DNA from: G963674685 sp964591275
Lineage (GTDB): Bacteria > Lernaellota > Lernaellaia > JACKCT01
Direction: 5' to 3'
Assembly: GCA_964591275.1 (NCBI GenBank)
Contig: CAZQAE010000024.1
Coordinates: 1 to 64,000 of the forward strand
Length of the DNA stretch: 64,000 bases
Shown here: positions 34,232 to 44,200 of the stretch, piece after piece
Position numbering within the stretch: position 1 is the stretch's first letter
Layout: each line of letters begins with the position of its first letter
Program-made: the position numbers and the translations under genes
The notes under the pieces: model-generated
What the model was told of the DNA's origin: nothing
The model's database searches: none
The model's input: the letters and a program-made list of their open reading frames with translations, nothing else

Positions 34232-35583
34232 CACTCTTCCTTCTGCACGCCGGTAAAACGAAACTTTCCGACCTGCATGGCCGGAACATAATAAGCACCT
34301 GTCGAACCCCACCACGCCGCGCAGCTTTTTCGATCCGCGGAAAGTCTCTTTACGTCGTTGAAAACGTCCAGGAAAGATTGCATGAAACGCATACTCGGCA
34401 ACCCCGCGGTGATCTTCCCGTCTTCAATCAGGAAGGTTCCATCACGGGTCATTCCGGTCAGCACGGCTTTGGGCATGTCGATGAATCCGTTGATGTAATG
34501 AAAACGCGTGACAAGTATGCCCCGTTTTACGGAAGCGATCATTTCATCAAGATTCGAATCGCCGCCATCCATGACGAGATTCAAAGGGAAAGCCCCGCTC
34601 GCAGCCTCCGTCGGCGACAAGGCGTGGCCGGTGCTTTGCGTATTGTTTCTCGCGGCGGTGACGGTGTCGTGAACGCAGGCGCCGCAAACACCTTCTTTGA
34701 GTAAATCATGCTTTTCCTTAGGAACGCCTTCAAAATCAAATGGAACGCCGAGCGCCTGAAGTTCGTATCCGTCGTCACGAATGGAGATATTGCCGCCGAC
34801 AATCTTTTGGCCTTGTTTTGCCGTTAAAAAACTTTGCCCCTCTTCATAAGTCTTGCTTCCGAAACCGATAACGTCCAGCCATTCCAGCGCATCGCCCACT
34901 GCCGCGTGCTCCAAAACGACCTCGTAATCACCCGGTTCGATCTCGACGCGGCGCCTGCCCTGAATGCATTTCATCAACGCGCGCCGCCCCGCGCCTTCCG
35001 TATCGATTTCATCGATGTTCCTGGAAACTCCCCCCGCATAACCCGACGAGGCGTCGTCGCCGATTATCACCATCAGTTCGGCCGCCGTCAGCGGTGCGTA
35101 AGCACGCAGTCCGCTGGTATTGGCGACAGCAATTTCACTGTAACCCGACGAAAGCAATCCGGACGCGACAGTTCCATTCGACTTGGACATGGACAGGATA
35201 GGCTTGACATGCTCTGCACGATCACTCGCGTTGAAATCCGCTGTTTTTTGAAAATACGTTGTCACCGTCGCGTAATCCTGCTTTCCCGGCAAAGGAGGAA
35301 GTCCGGGAACGGGCGGCCCGGCCAGCGCAATGGCTTCGGCGCGGCGCAATGTTTCCATCAATCTTGCGAGATTAAGCCCCGTCGTCGCGGCCACGCCGAT
35401 GCGGTCGCCTATTTTCGCACGGATCGACACGTCCACGGATTCCGTGTGAATATTCTGATGGATGTGGTTGTTGGCAAAACGAGTCAGGCCGGAAAACGAA
35501 GCATCGCACACGATGGTCGCTTCGTTTTTCGCAGCGCTTAACACGGCCTCAAGGCTCGCGAATATTTTGTCTTGGCCAATCAT
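34231..35583 (-). CDS. pmbA: TldE/PmbA-family metalloprotease partner
   Basis: 450 residues, the TldE (PmbA) half of the TldD/TldE pair. Features: an N-terminal alpha/beta domain (SVDVSIRAKIGDRIGVAATT), a beta-layer domain, and the conserved C-terminal run (VTRFHYINGFIDMPKAVLTG, MTRDGTFLIEDGKI). It lacks the HExxxH of TldD, as TldE should. Together they form a hollow metalloprotease that degrades unfolded or peptide-antibiotic substrates (microcin B17, CcdA in E. coli). Overlaps the tldD-like gene by four bases. Confidence 0.9.
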   Translation of the reverse strand: MIGQDKIFASLEAVLSAAKNEATIVCDASFSGLTRFANNHIHQNIHTESVDVSIRAKIGDRIGVAATTGLNLARLMETLRRAEAIALAGPPVPGLPPLPGKQDYATVTTYFQKTADFNASDRAEHVKPILSMSKSNGTVASGLLSSGYSEIAVANTSGLRAYAPLTAAELMVIIGDDASSGYAGGVSRNIDEIDTEGAGRRALMKCIQGRRRVEIEPGDYEVVLEHAAVGDALEWLDVIGFGSKTYEEGQSFLTAKQGQKIVGGNISIRDDGYELQALGVPFDFEGVPKEKHDLLKEGVCGACVHDTVTAARNNTQSTGHALSPTEAASGAFPLNLVMDGGDSNLDEMIASVKRGILVTRFHYINGFIDMPKAVLTGMTRDGTFLIEDGKITAGLPSMRFMQSFLDVFNDVKRLSADRKSCAAWWGSTGAYYVPAMQVGKFRFTGVQKEE

Positions 35584-37028
35584 TTTTTCCTCCCGACCTG
35601 AATGCCGCGAAAACGTGCTGCGCCGCAGCCATGCGCCACGCGCGCCGTTTGCATCGGTTGCCCCTTACCGCAATTGGGAACGCCCCAGACCCTCCATGAA
35701 TCGGCATTGCACACGGCGTCGCATGCGCCCCAAAATTTCGGCGTCAGTGCGGTGTAAACAGGATTCTTGACAAGAGCCGTAAGCTTACCGTCCTCGATGA
35801 GCCTTGCGTATTCGCACCCAAAACTGAAATTGAGACGAAGGTCATCAATACTCCAACTTTTGTTAATATCCATAAACAGGCCTCGCTTCGTGTCCGCGAT
35901 CAATTCATCGAGCGTGGGGCCTTTTGGATCGTAAGCTAGGTTGATGTTTGTCATTCGGATCAGCGGCGTTCGCGCCCAGCCGTCGGCCCTCATGGTTCCG
36001 TTGGAATTTAAGCCCAAGCTCTTTGCAGTTTCCCGCGACATCTGATAGCCGACAAAAAGTCCATCTTTCACAATGTCAAAGCGTTGCGCCGCAACGCCTT
36101 CATCGTCCCATCCAAAAGAACCCAGCGCCCCGGGAATTGTGGCGTCGCCGTAAAGATTGACCTTGTCGCTGCCGTACTGCAATTTCCCGAGCCGATCGGG
36201 AGTCATAAACGAACCGCCGGCCAGACTGATTTCTGTCCCCAAGGCTCGGTCAAGTTCTGTGGGATGACCGCAGGATTCATGGATCTGTAAGGCAAGCTGC
36301 GGCCCGGCGATGATCAAGTCGTATTCGCCTTGCGGGCACTCCATCGCCGACAGAAGTTCCACGGCGCCCTTCCCGGTTTTCTCAGCATTTTCAACCAGGC
36401 CGATTCCCTCGATCCACTCGTAGCCCGCCGCCCCCCAATCGCCCCTGTGGGAATTGGGATGGGAGAACTTCTGCACGTCGCCGTCTTTTTCAGCCAAGGC
36501 TTCGATGCCGCCTCCCGAATGGAGTATATCCTGATGCAGATCGGCGCCTTCCGTATCAATGAAATACTTGTCCTCACCGATGAACATGATATTACCCTTC
36601 GCCGTCGTCACGCCGGGCTGCTCGCGAATGATCCGACACGTTTTGAGAAGAAGCTCGACTTTTTGCGCTAAGGGCGTTTCGAAGGGATCGATTGTTCGCG
36701 GGCTTTTCCATGATCCCTGCTGCGGCGGGCGCTCGTCCAACTCCACCGGCGTTATCAGGGTTGTTGCGCTGGCGCGCGCGATCTCCAAAGCCCTATCCGC
36801 GCACGCGATGACATTGCCGGCTTCAAGCTCACTGGTTGAAGCGAATCCCCAAGCGCCCTTATCCAGAACACGGATGCCAATCCCCTTGCTCGATTGATCG
36901 GCGATGCCTTCAACTTTGTCGTCCTTAACATCAATGCGCTCCTTGCGCTGCGCCACTAAGCGCGCATCGGCGTACTGAACGCCTGCTTTTTTGAGATGTT
37001 CGATTGCAAGCTGAGCAAAATCTTTCAC
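35580..37028 (-). CDS. tldD: TldD-family metalloprotease
   Basis: About 482 residues from a GTG at 37028, seven bases after GGGGG; the ATG at 37106 would overlap the divergent transporter start and is less likely. The metal-binding HExxxH is present (ALQIHESCGHPTELDRALG), within the GP-LALQ-HE context of TldD. N-terminal domain VQYADARLVAQRKERIDVKD and GIGIRVLDKGAWGFAST fit the family. Catalytic subunit of the TldD/TldE protease. Diverges from the DMT transporter gene with under 70 bases between starts. Confidence 0.92.
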   Translation of the reverse strand: MKDFAQLAIEHLKKAGVQYADARLVAQRKERIDVKDDKVEGIADQSSKGIGIRVLDKGAWGFASTSELEAGNVIACADRALEIARASATTLITPVELDERPPQQGSWKSPRTIDPFETPLAQKVELLLKTCRIIREQPGVTTAKGNIMFIGEDKYFIDTEGADLHQDILHSGGGIEALAEKDGDVQKFSHPNSHRGDWGAAGYEWIEGIGLVENAEKTGKGAVELLSAMECPQGEYDLIIAGPQLALQIHESCGHPTELDRALGTEISLAGGSFMTPDRLGKLQYGSDKVNLYGDATIPGALGSFGWDDEGVAAQRFDIVKDGLFVGYQMSRETAKSLGLNSNGTMRADGWARTPLIRMTNINLAYDPKGPTLDELIADTKRGLFMDINKSWSIDDLRLNFSFGCEYARLIEDGKLTALVKNPVYTALTPKFWGACDAVCNADSWRVWGVPNCGKGQPMQTARVAHGCGAARFRGIQVGRKK

Positions 37029-37095
37029 TTTTAGCCCCCGCGCTGAATTAGGTTGCACACAAGGCCTTGCCTTTGACAATGCTACTCTTATACCG

Positions 37096-38040
37096 ATGAT
37101 GGTCAACGATCAAGAAACCGGGACTGGAGGCCAGTTGGCGAACCCGTCACAAAATGTCAGACAAACCACGCGTACGGCGCCAGCCCTGACGATTGCCGTA
37201 ATCGCCGTCAGCTTCGCGGCCATTTTTTTTCGCAAGGCTTTTCCGACGCACCCCCTCCTGTGCGCGGGCTTCAGGTTGGCTATTGCGGGGCTACTGCTTC
37301 TACCTTTCACTGCAAAGGCCGCTACAAGGGGCATTCTCAACGGCAAATTCATGCGTTACGCCATCCTTGCTGGTTTGGCCTACGGCATACACTTCAGCTC
37401 ATGGGTCGCCTCTCTTGATATAACATCCATCGCCGTTTCCGTCACACTCGTAACAACCACGCCCCTGATCCTGGCCGTCGTCGCTTTGCTATCTGGCAAA
37501 GGCATCCCGAGCCCCAAGCTATGGATTTGCCTCGCTCTTGCCTTTTTCGGTCTTGCGCTGATCGGATCGCAAGATTTCAGCCATGGCCGTAATGCGTTAT
37601 TCGGCGACGTGTTGGCAGTCATCGGCGCTGCAGCCATGGCGGCTTATTTGATGTTGGGCAAACGTCTTGGAGACGAACTCGACGCCCTCGCTTTCTCAGG
37701 CGTCGCCACGTTAGTCGGCGCAATGTCTATATTCGCCACAGCCTTCGCCTTAGGCATACCGATACGACTAGCGGGGCCGGAAGCCCTTTTTTACCTGGCG
37801 CTCGCGGCGATCATCCCGCAGCTCATCGGCCATAACCTCCTGACATGGTCATTGAAATACACGACTCCGGTCGTGGTCGGAATCGCCATTCTTGGTGAAC
37901 CGGTCGGCGCAACGATCCTGGGATGGATATGGCTTGGCGAGAAAGTCGGACCGATGGTTGTCGTCGGCTGCGTTTTAACCTTAAGCTCTGTCGCCCTGGC
38001 TATTGTAAGCCGAAATCAGGATGAAGATTCCAAGCTCTGA
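37096..38040 (+). CDS. EamA/DMT-superfamily transporter
   Basis: 314 residues with ten predicted membrane helices in two five-helix EamA halves. Markers: FRLAIAGLLLLPF, YGIHFSSWVASLDITSIAVS, LVTTTPLILAVVALL, and in the second half KYTTPVVVGIAILGEPVGAT and WIWLGEKVGPMVVVGCVLTL. Likely exports a metabolite such as an amino acid; no neighbour indicates which. Start ATG 37096 or 37099. Confidence 0.88.
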   Translation: MMVNDQETGTGGQLANPSQNVRQTTRTAPALTIAVIAVSFAAIFFRKAFPTHPLLCAGFRLAIAGLLLLPFTAKAATRGILNGKFMRYAILAGLAYGIHFSSWVASLDITSIAVSVTLVTTTPLILAVVALLSGKGIPSPKLWICLALAFFGLALIGSQDFSHGRNALFGDVLAVIGAAAMAAYLMLGKRLGDELDALAFSGVATLVGAMSIFATAFALGIPIRLAGPEALFYLALAAIIPQLIGHNLLTWSLKYTTPVVVGIAILGEPVGATILGWIWLGEKVGPMVVVGCVLTLSSVALAIVSRNQDEDSKL

Positions 38041-38123
38041 TCGTATCAAAAATATCTCCGGCGTCTGGCATGCTTTGGGTTGATTTGCTATCGTGCTGTT
38101 CGCATTACCGTGAGGGACTTAAC

Positions 38124-40937
38124 ATGCGCTCGATCACAATTTCACTTCTCGTTGTCCTCAGTGTCTGCACCGCGGCCTTTGCGGATATTTCTCCGGGGCC
38201 CACTTCGCATCTCGACAGCCCGGCCATCATGGTCGCAGGCGAAGACCTGGCGATATTGGATGCAGAAAATCCCAAAATTCAAAAACAAATGCGTGCGGAC
38301 AAGGAAGACCCGGTATTTCCGCAAACCTATATCCAGGGCGATCATTACCTGGCCTGGAAAATCGATACGGCCACGGGAGAAATCACCTCAGCCGGAACCT
38401 CCCTGAAACCCGGTCTAACGCAGCAGGCGCAAAACGCGATCATGAAAGCGCCGCCCTGGCTGCGCACGGCTCTCGTTGATCGCTTCCTGGACTTAAGCGA
38501 AGACGATGCGGCGACTTTTGCCGATCTGATTTTAAATCCGGAAGATGAGCGATACGTCGATGAACTCGCTTTTCTCATTGCCATGACCGGCAACCGCGAC
38601 ATCAACTACGACCGTTCGGCGGACCTAATGGCCCAAAATGTGCGCCTGATCTACGAATACGACCAATATCTTGATTACGTTACAGTCGTGGATCACGGAA
38701 CGCCGGAAGATGAGGATTACTGGACAACCGTTGAATACGTGGCTCTCGTCGACGATGAGCCGACGACATTCGAGGTTCCAAAAGAGATTTACTACTGGTA
38801 CATCGTGCACCCCAAGCTGGATATGGAGCGCGTGGAATACGTGGACCCCGCCACCGGCGCTACACGAGACCCGGAAGACGGCGGGCGTTTCTGGCGCGAT
38901 TATCTGTTCACCAGCGGCGAGGGAGAAGCGGACTACACGCGGCCCTATTTCCTGCTCAATCCCAATGAGATCACCGAGGCCGAGCTTCAGGATTGGGGCA
39001 GCACCGCGACCTCGTATTTCAGCGAGCGAGACATCTACAACATCGATGCGATTTTGCATGAAAACGGCGAGCCGGTTTTTGTCGAATTTTCCTACGGCAA
39101 AGGAACCGTCATCGCCACGACGATGACCGTCGAAGTCGCAGACCCCGCCGAGCAAAGACCACTCGTGGACAACATGCTGGCATACGGCTGCGGGGATATG
39201 ACTTTGCCGACAAATAAAAACGTGGTGATCCTCGATGACGCGCCCCTGGATAATGACCTGGCCGCCACGCTCCAAACGGCCATGACAAGCATGAGCTATG
39301 AAAATATTTATGTTGTGCAGCACGCCAACTTTCCAGGCGAACTGCCGAATGATCTGACCCTCGACGACATTGACAAAGTCATAATCCCTTCTGGTTCAAC
39401 GCACGAAACTTACGAGATTTTCGCCGACGGCGCCCCGCAGGATTCGCCGGTCCTTGCCTGGCTCCAGGGCGGATATCGCGTTTTGGAAATGCATCTCGCG
39501 GGCGCAACCGACCTGTCGGATATCACTTTCGTCGGCGGTTATAAAATCGCTGCGCCGGGACCGGGATCGGAAACGAATACGGTGACGATCGCGGGACGCC
39601 CTCTTCTTTCGGATGTCATTGCCTTGGCTGATCACGTCTGGGACGGCGTGGTTTACAACTCCCTTTCCGGCGACAGACCCTTTAGCAACGACGGAACCAC
39701 GGCGCTGAAAATATTGGGCAACTGGATCGGCAAGAACATGATGGACAATATCTCCGAATGGATCGAGAAAAACAACGCCTCAAGCATCGAGCGCGCCATT
39801 CAACCAACGCGCATCATTCGCAATCACTTCGGCAACTGCGGCGAGGATCAGGATGTCTGGACCGCCGTGGCGCGCACCTGCCTGATTCCCGCCATGAACG
39901 TTTCGGATACAAACGAAGACCACGTTTGGAACGAGTTTTACCACGACGGCCAGTGGCATTATCTCCAGAACGACTGGTCCAACGGCCCCACGCGCATCGC
40001 CACGCCCGGCGGCAATCAGGACACGGACTACTGCGGCGAGGGCTGCGGCAAAACAACCAGCTTCATCTTCCGCTGGGACGGCAACGGCGAAATCGTTTCG
40101 GTCATCGAACGTTATTCCCAATTCATTACCGTTGAATTTGAAATCACCGACGCTGCGGGGCAACCCGTGCCGGGAGCAAAAATCTCGCTGGCCTCAGAAG
40201 GCTATTACGCGCCGCATTTCAACACTCTGGGGTTTTTTGTTTTCACCGACGCCGACGGCAGAGCCACCGTCACGCTGGGCGATTTGCGTAATTACTATGC
40301 GCGCGTCGATTCCGGCGCCGGCGTTTTTCCAGACGACAACGAAAACCATTACTCCACCATCGTCCAGGAAGAAAACGCCATCGGTGGGTCAACTTTTACG
40401 TGGAGCAAGGAGATGCCCGATGTCATGCAGGGCGACATCACGGTCCTGGATGATGCAAAGAGCGAAGGCCTTTACGGCCTAAACCTTTCTTTTGCCCTTC
40501 ATCAGCGTTTCCAGCACCTGATGCATGAATTTAACGCCACCGAGTTCACGCGATACCCTTTAAATAAAGGCCTGAGCGTATATTTGGTCGATGAAGAAAA
40601 CTTCGCCGACTGCAGGGGGAGCGGCTTGCACTACACCGCGCAAAAAGCCTGGGAAGGCGTGATGAATTTCGACCAGCAAATTTTCCCGCCGGGCGACGGC
40701 AATCCCTGGTACCTTCTTATTTCCAACCGAACGAATCCCGAGTCTGTCATGACGATGGATTTGTTAAGCGCCGAAGCCGCGGAAAATCCCGATCCCACGG
40801 ACGACGATGATGATGATGCTAACGATGATTCCGACGACGACGCAAATGATGATATTGATGACGACGTGGATGACTACACAATCCCCGCAAGCGACGATGA
40901 CGACGATGATAACGATGATGGCGCGTGCGGGTGTTGA
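38124..40937 (+). CDS. Secreted transglutaminase-like protein with Asp-rich GxCG tail
   Basis: About 937 residues from the ATG at 38124 (GAGGG upstream). Cleavable signal peptide ending TAAFA. A long uncharacterised N-terminal region is followed at about 570-620 by a transglutaminase-like core: Cys in NCGEDQDVWTA, His in DHVWNEFYHDG, Asp in LQNDWSNG. Next comes a carboxypeptidase-regulatory-like beta-sandwich (VEFEITDAAGQPVPGAKISL... TDADGRATVTLGDL). The last 50 residues are an Asp/Asn low-complexity stretch ending DDGACGC. The catalytic triad supports cysteine-protease or amidase activity on an extracellular target. The tail type is shared with three other reading frames here. Its 3' end has a copy at 45427. 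Confidence 0.75.
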   Translation: MRSITISLLVVLSVCTAAFADISPGPTSHLDSPAIMVAGEDLAILDAENPKIQKQMRADKEDPVFPQTYIQGDHYLAWKIDTATGEITSAGTSLKPGLTQQAQNAIMKAPPWLRTALVDRFLDLSEDDAATFADLILNPEDERYVDELAFLIAMTGNRDINYDRSADLMAQNVRLIYEYDQYLDYVTVVDHGTPEDEDYWTTVEYVALVDDEPTTFEVPKEIYYWYIVHPKLDMERVEYVDPATGATRDPEDGGRFWRDYLFTSGEGEADYTRPYFLLNPNEITEAELQDWGSTATSYFSERDIYNIDAILHENGEPVFVEFSYGKGTVIATTMTVEVADPAEQRPLVDNMLAYGCGDMTLPTNKNVVILDDAPLDNDLAATLQTAMTSMSYENIYVVQHANFPGELPNDLTLDDIDKVIIPSGSTHETYEIFADGAPQDSPVLAWLQGGYRVLEMHLAGATDLSDITFVGGYKIAAPGPGSETNTVTIAGRPLLSDVIALADHVWDGVVYNSLSGDRPFSNDGTTALKILGNWIGKNMMDNISEWIEKNNASSIERAIQPTRIIRNHFGNCGEDQDVWTAVARTCLIPAMNVSDTNEDHVWNEFYHDGQWHYLQNDWSNGPTRIATPGGNQDTDYCGEGCGKTTSFIFRWDGNGEIVSVIERYSQFITVEFEITDAAGQPVPGAKISLASEGYYAPHFNTLGFFVFTDADGRATVTLGDLRNYYARVDSGAGVFPDDNENHYSTIVQEENAIGGSTFTWSKEMPDVMQGDITVLDDAKSEGLYGLNLSFALHQRFQHLMHEFNATEFTRYPLNKGLSVYLVDEENFADCRGSGLHYTAQKAWEGVMNFDQQIFPPGDGNPWYLLISNRTNPESVMTMDLLSAEAAENPDPTDDDDDDANDDSDDDANDDIDDDVDDYTIPASDDDDDDNDDGACGC

Positions 40938-40974
40938 AAACATATTGACTCCGAGCAGTTAATTGATGAATCCA

Positions 40975-41235
40975 TTAGCTGTTTAGCCGTCCCTTCAAAA
41001 TCTGACATCCACTGGCAACCCCTACGTTTTTCCGGCGCTGACCGGTGATGTGAACCTTTTGTTTCTCCCTTGTACCCATGACCGCGATAGCCCTGTCGCA
41101 GTAGGCGTGCTTCGCCGTGCGGTCCGTGATCCGCTCCATCTGCTCGAGAGAATTTCCCAACGTATGTCCATCAAAAGAGATCAAAACATCTTCATCTTGA
41201 CGGCCCTGGCAGATTTTTGATAGAAATGTAAACAA
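40975..41235 (-). pseudogene. Fragment of an IS5-family transposase
   Basis: 86 codons on the minus strand read DEDVLISFDGHTLGNSLEQM, ERITDRTAKHAYCDRAI and HITGQRRKN. This matches the middle of IS5/IS1182-type DDE transposases, where DGHTL----EQ-E-ITG and a downstream D-GY- precede a catalytic residue. The N- and C-terminal portions are missing and the usual DxGY reads YCDRAI, so this is a decayed relic. It sits between two genes with the same tail type, suggesting past rearrangement here. Confidence 0.6.
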
Positions 41236-41293
41236 ATCTGGGAAAGTAGTCCTTTGACTTGAAAATTCACTATCGAAAAGTAGGAATTATTTT

Positions 41294-44200
41294 ATGAAAC
41301 ACTGCATCAAAAACCTTTCTATTCTGCTTATTGCTATCCTTCTTCCTTTTTCCTTTTCCTGCGATATGACTGAGCACAGTGATTATCCGAATGACGAGAG
41401 GAGTGACGATTTTCCTGGAATTTCAGAAAGCGACCACGCCGATTTCAACAAGTCTCACAGCAAGGCACAAACAGTAACCGGCAAGCTGAATTTTATGGAA
41501 TTTCTACCGGACCTGCGCCTCGACGGCACTGTCGATCTACCGACAACCATTGACGGACTATCCCAAGCGCCGGACTGGACTGATGATCCTACGGATCAGT
41601 TTGAAGGCCACTTCGGCAACTCTATCGACGGCGTTTGCGACGTTAATGGCGACGGATTCGCCGACATCGTCATCGGAGCCTGGTCTTTCGATGACGGCCT
41701 CGGCACTTTAGATGAGGAAGGCGCTGTATTTGTCTATTACGGCAAAATCAACGGTTTATCCGACACGCCGGATTGGTCCTATATTGCAACCCAGAAACTG
41801 GCGAACTTCGGCCATAGCATCGCCTGCGCCGGCGACGTTAATAACGACACATACGATGACATCATCGTCGGAGCGCCAGGCTGGGACGAAAGCTTGCAAT
41901 ATCCCAATGCAGGCAGAGCCTTTGTGTTTCACGGCTCGGCGAATGGTTTGTCGGCGGACCCCGACTGGGTACATTCCGAACCAGCGTCCTCGAACGTATA
42001 TTACGGACAAAGCGTCTCTGACGCCGGGGATGTCAACGGCGACGGATATGACGATGTGATTGTCGGCGGCCACATGTATCCCACTGCCGGCGGCACCGCC
42101 TCGGGACAAGCCTACGTTTATTACGGCTCGGCATCCGGTTTGGAATCAAACAGCAGTTGGAGCGCCCACGGCACGCAGGACGCGGCTTATTTCGGTTATT
42201 CAGTATCCGGAGCGGGAGACGTCAACGACGACGGTTATCACGATGTGATCGTCGGCGCTCCCGGACAGGATTACCCGACGACAACGCCTCCCGGTTATAC
42301 CAATAACAGCGGTATAGCATACGTGTTCCACGGTTCGGGAAACGGTTTGTCGACCACCGCCGACTGGTGGTACTCGCCCGGAGCCGGTCACTCATGGGTG
42401 GTTTTCGGCCAATCCGTTTCCGACGCCGGCGATGTTAACGGCGACGATTACGCTGATGTGATCGTCGGCGCTACGGGATTTTCCAACGGGCAAGACGACG
42501 AGGGACGAGCATACGTCTTTCATGGCTCAGCTTCCGGTCTGACTGAAACGCCCTCTTGGACGGCGGAATCGAATCAAACCAGCGCAATTTTCGGCGTAGC
42601 CGTGTCCGGCGTCGGCAATATTAACGGCGATGCCTATGACGATGTTATTGTGGGCGCCTCCGGGTACGACGCCGGCCAGTCCAATGAGGGACGAGCATTC
42701 GTTTACCTGGGCGGCGATTCCGGTCTTTCCGCCAATTATCATTGGACGGGGGAGTCCAACCAGGCGGGCGCTAATTTTGGAGCGACGGTAGCCAGGGCGG
42801 GCGACGTCAACGGCGATGGCTACGACGACGCATTGGTGGGAGCACCAAACTTTGATAACGACCAGACCGACGAAGGCACCGCATACGTTTATCACGGTTC
42901 CTGCGACGGATGCGAGATCGGCGACAAATGCTATCCCAACGGCATGACGAATCCGGTGAACATATGCGAGATATGCAACGCGCAACAATCTTCAAGCGAT
43001 TGGAGCGATAACGACGGCGAGATTTGCGGCGATGACGAAATTTTTTGCAACGGCGATGAGATTTGCTCCGGCGGCGTATGCAACGCCCATACGGGCGATC
43101 CCTGCGAAGACGACGACCTGTTCTGTAATGGCGACGAGTTCTGCAACGCGGAAACCGATTCCTGCGACCACGCCGGCGACCCGTGCAATGATGATGATAT
43201 ATTTTGCAACGGCAATGAATCCTGCAATGAAGCTCAAAATGTATGCGATCATTCCGGCGACCCGTGCCCAGACGATCTGTGGTGCAACGGCAATGATATG
43301 TGCGACGAAGAAAACCAAGTATGCGAACACCAATACGATCCAGACAACCCGCGCTGCCCGGACAACAATTTATTCTGCGATGGCGAGGAATCCTGCGACG
43401 AGGCAGGGGATCAATGCATCAGCAGCGAAGACCCTTGCGAAGACGACAAGATATTCTGCAACGGCGACGAAGTCTGCAATGAAAGCAATAAGGCCTGCGA
43501 ACACACAGGAGATCCCTGCCAGGATGATTTGTGGTGCAACGGTAGTGATCTGTGCAATGAAAACAATCAAATATGCGAGCACTACTATAACCCCGAAAAT
43601 CCGCGCTGCCCAGACGATGGCGTTTTCTGCAATGGCGAAGAAATCTGCAACGACGCTGATGATGTTTGCGGACACGCGGACGATCCCTGTGCCGACGACG
43701 GTTTGTGGTGCAACGGACTGGAGATATGCGATGAGCATGAAAATGAATGCTTGATAAAGGAGATACCCGATTGCAGCGACGACGGGCTGTGGTGCAATGG
43801 GCAGGATTTCTGCGACGAAGACAATGATGAATGTTCCCACGACGGCAACCCTTGTCAAAGCGACGGCAAGTTTTGCAACGGCGACGAAATCTGCGATGAA
43901 ATCCAGGATGTCTGTTACCATGCCGGCGATCCATGCGCCGATGATTTATGGTGTAACGGCAAAGACACTTGTGATGAAGTGCATAACGAATGCTTTCATC
44001 AATATGGGCCTGATAACTTGCGATGCCCGGATGACGGTGAATTCTGCAACGGCGTGGCATACTGCGATGAGGAGGCTGACCAATGCGCCAATCCCGGGGA
44101 ATCATGCCCGGACGACGGTTTATGGTGCAGCGGCGTCGAAACTTGCGATGAAGACAATGATGAGTGCATGCAAAAAGACGTGCCCGAATGCCAGAATGAC

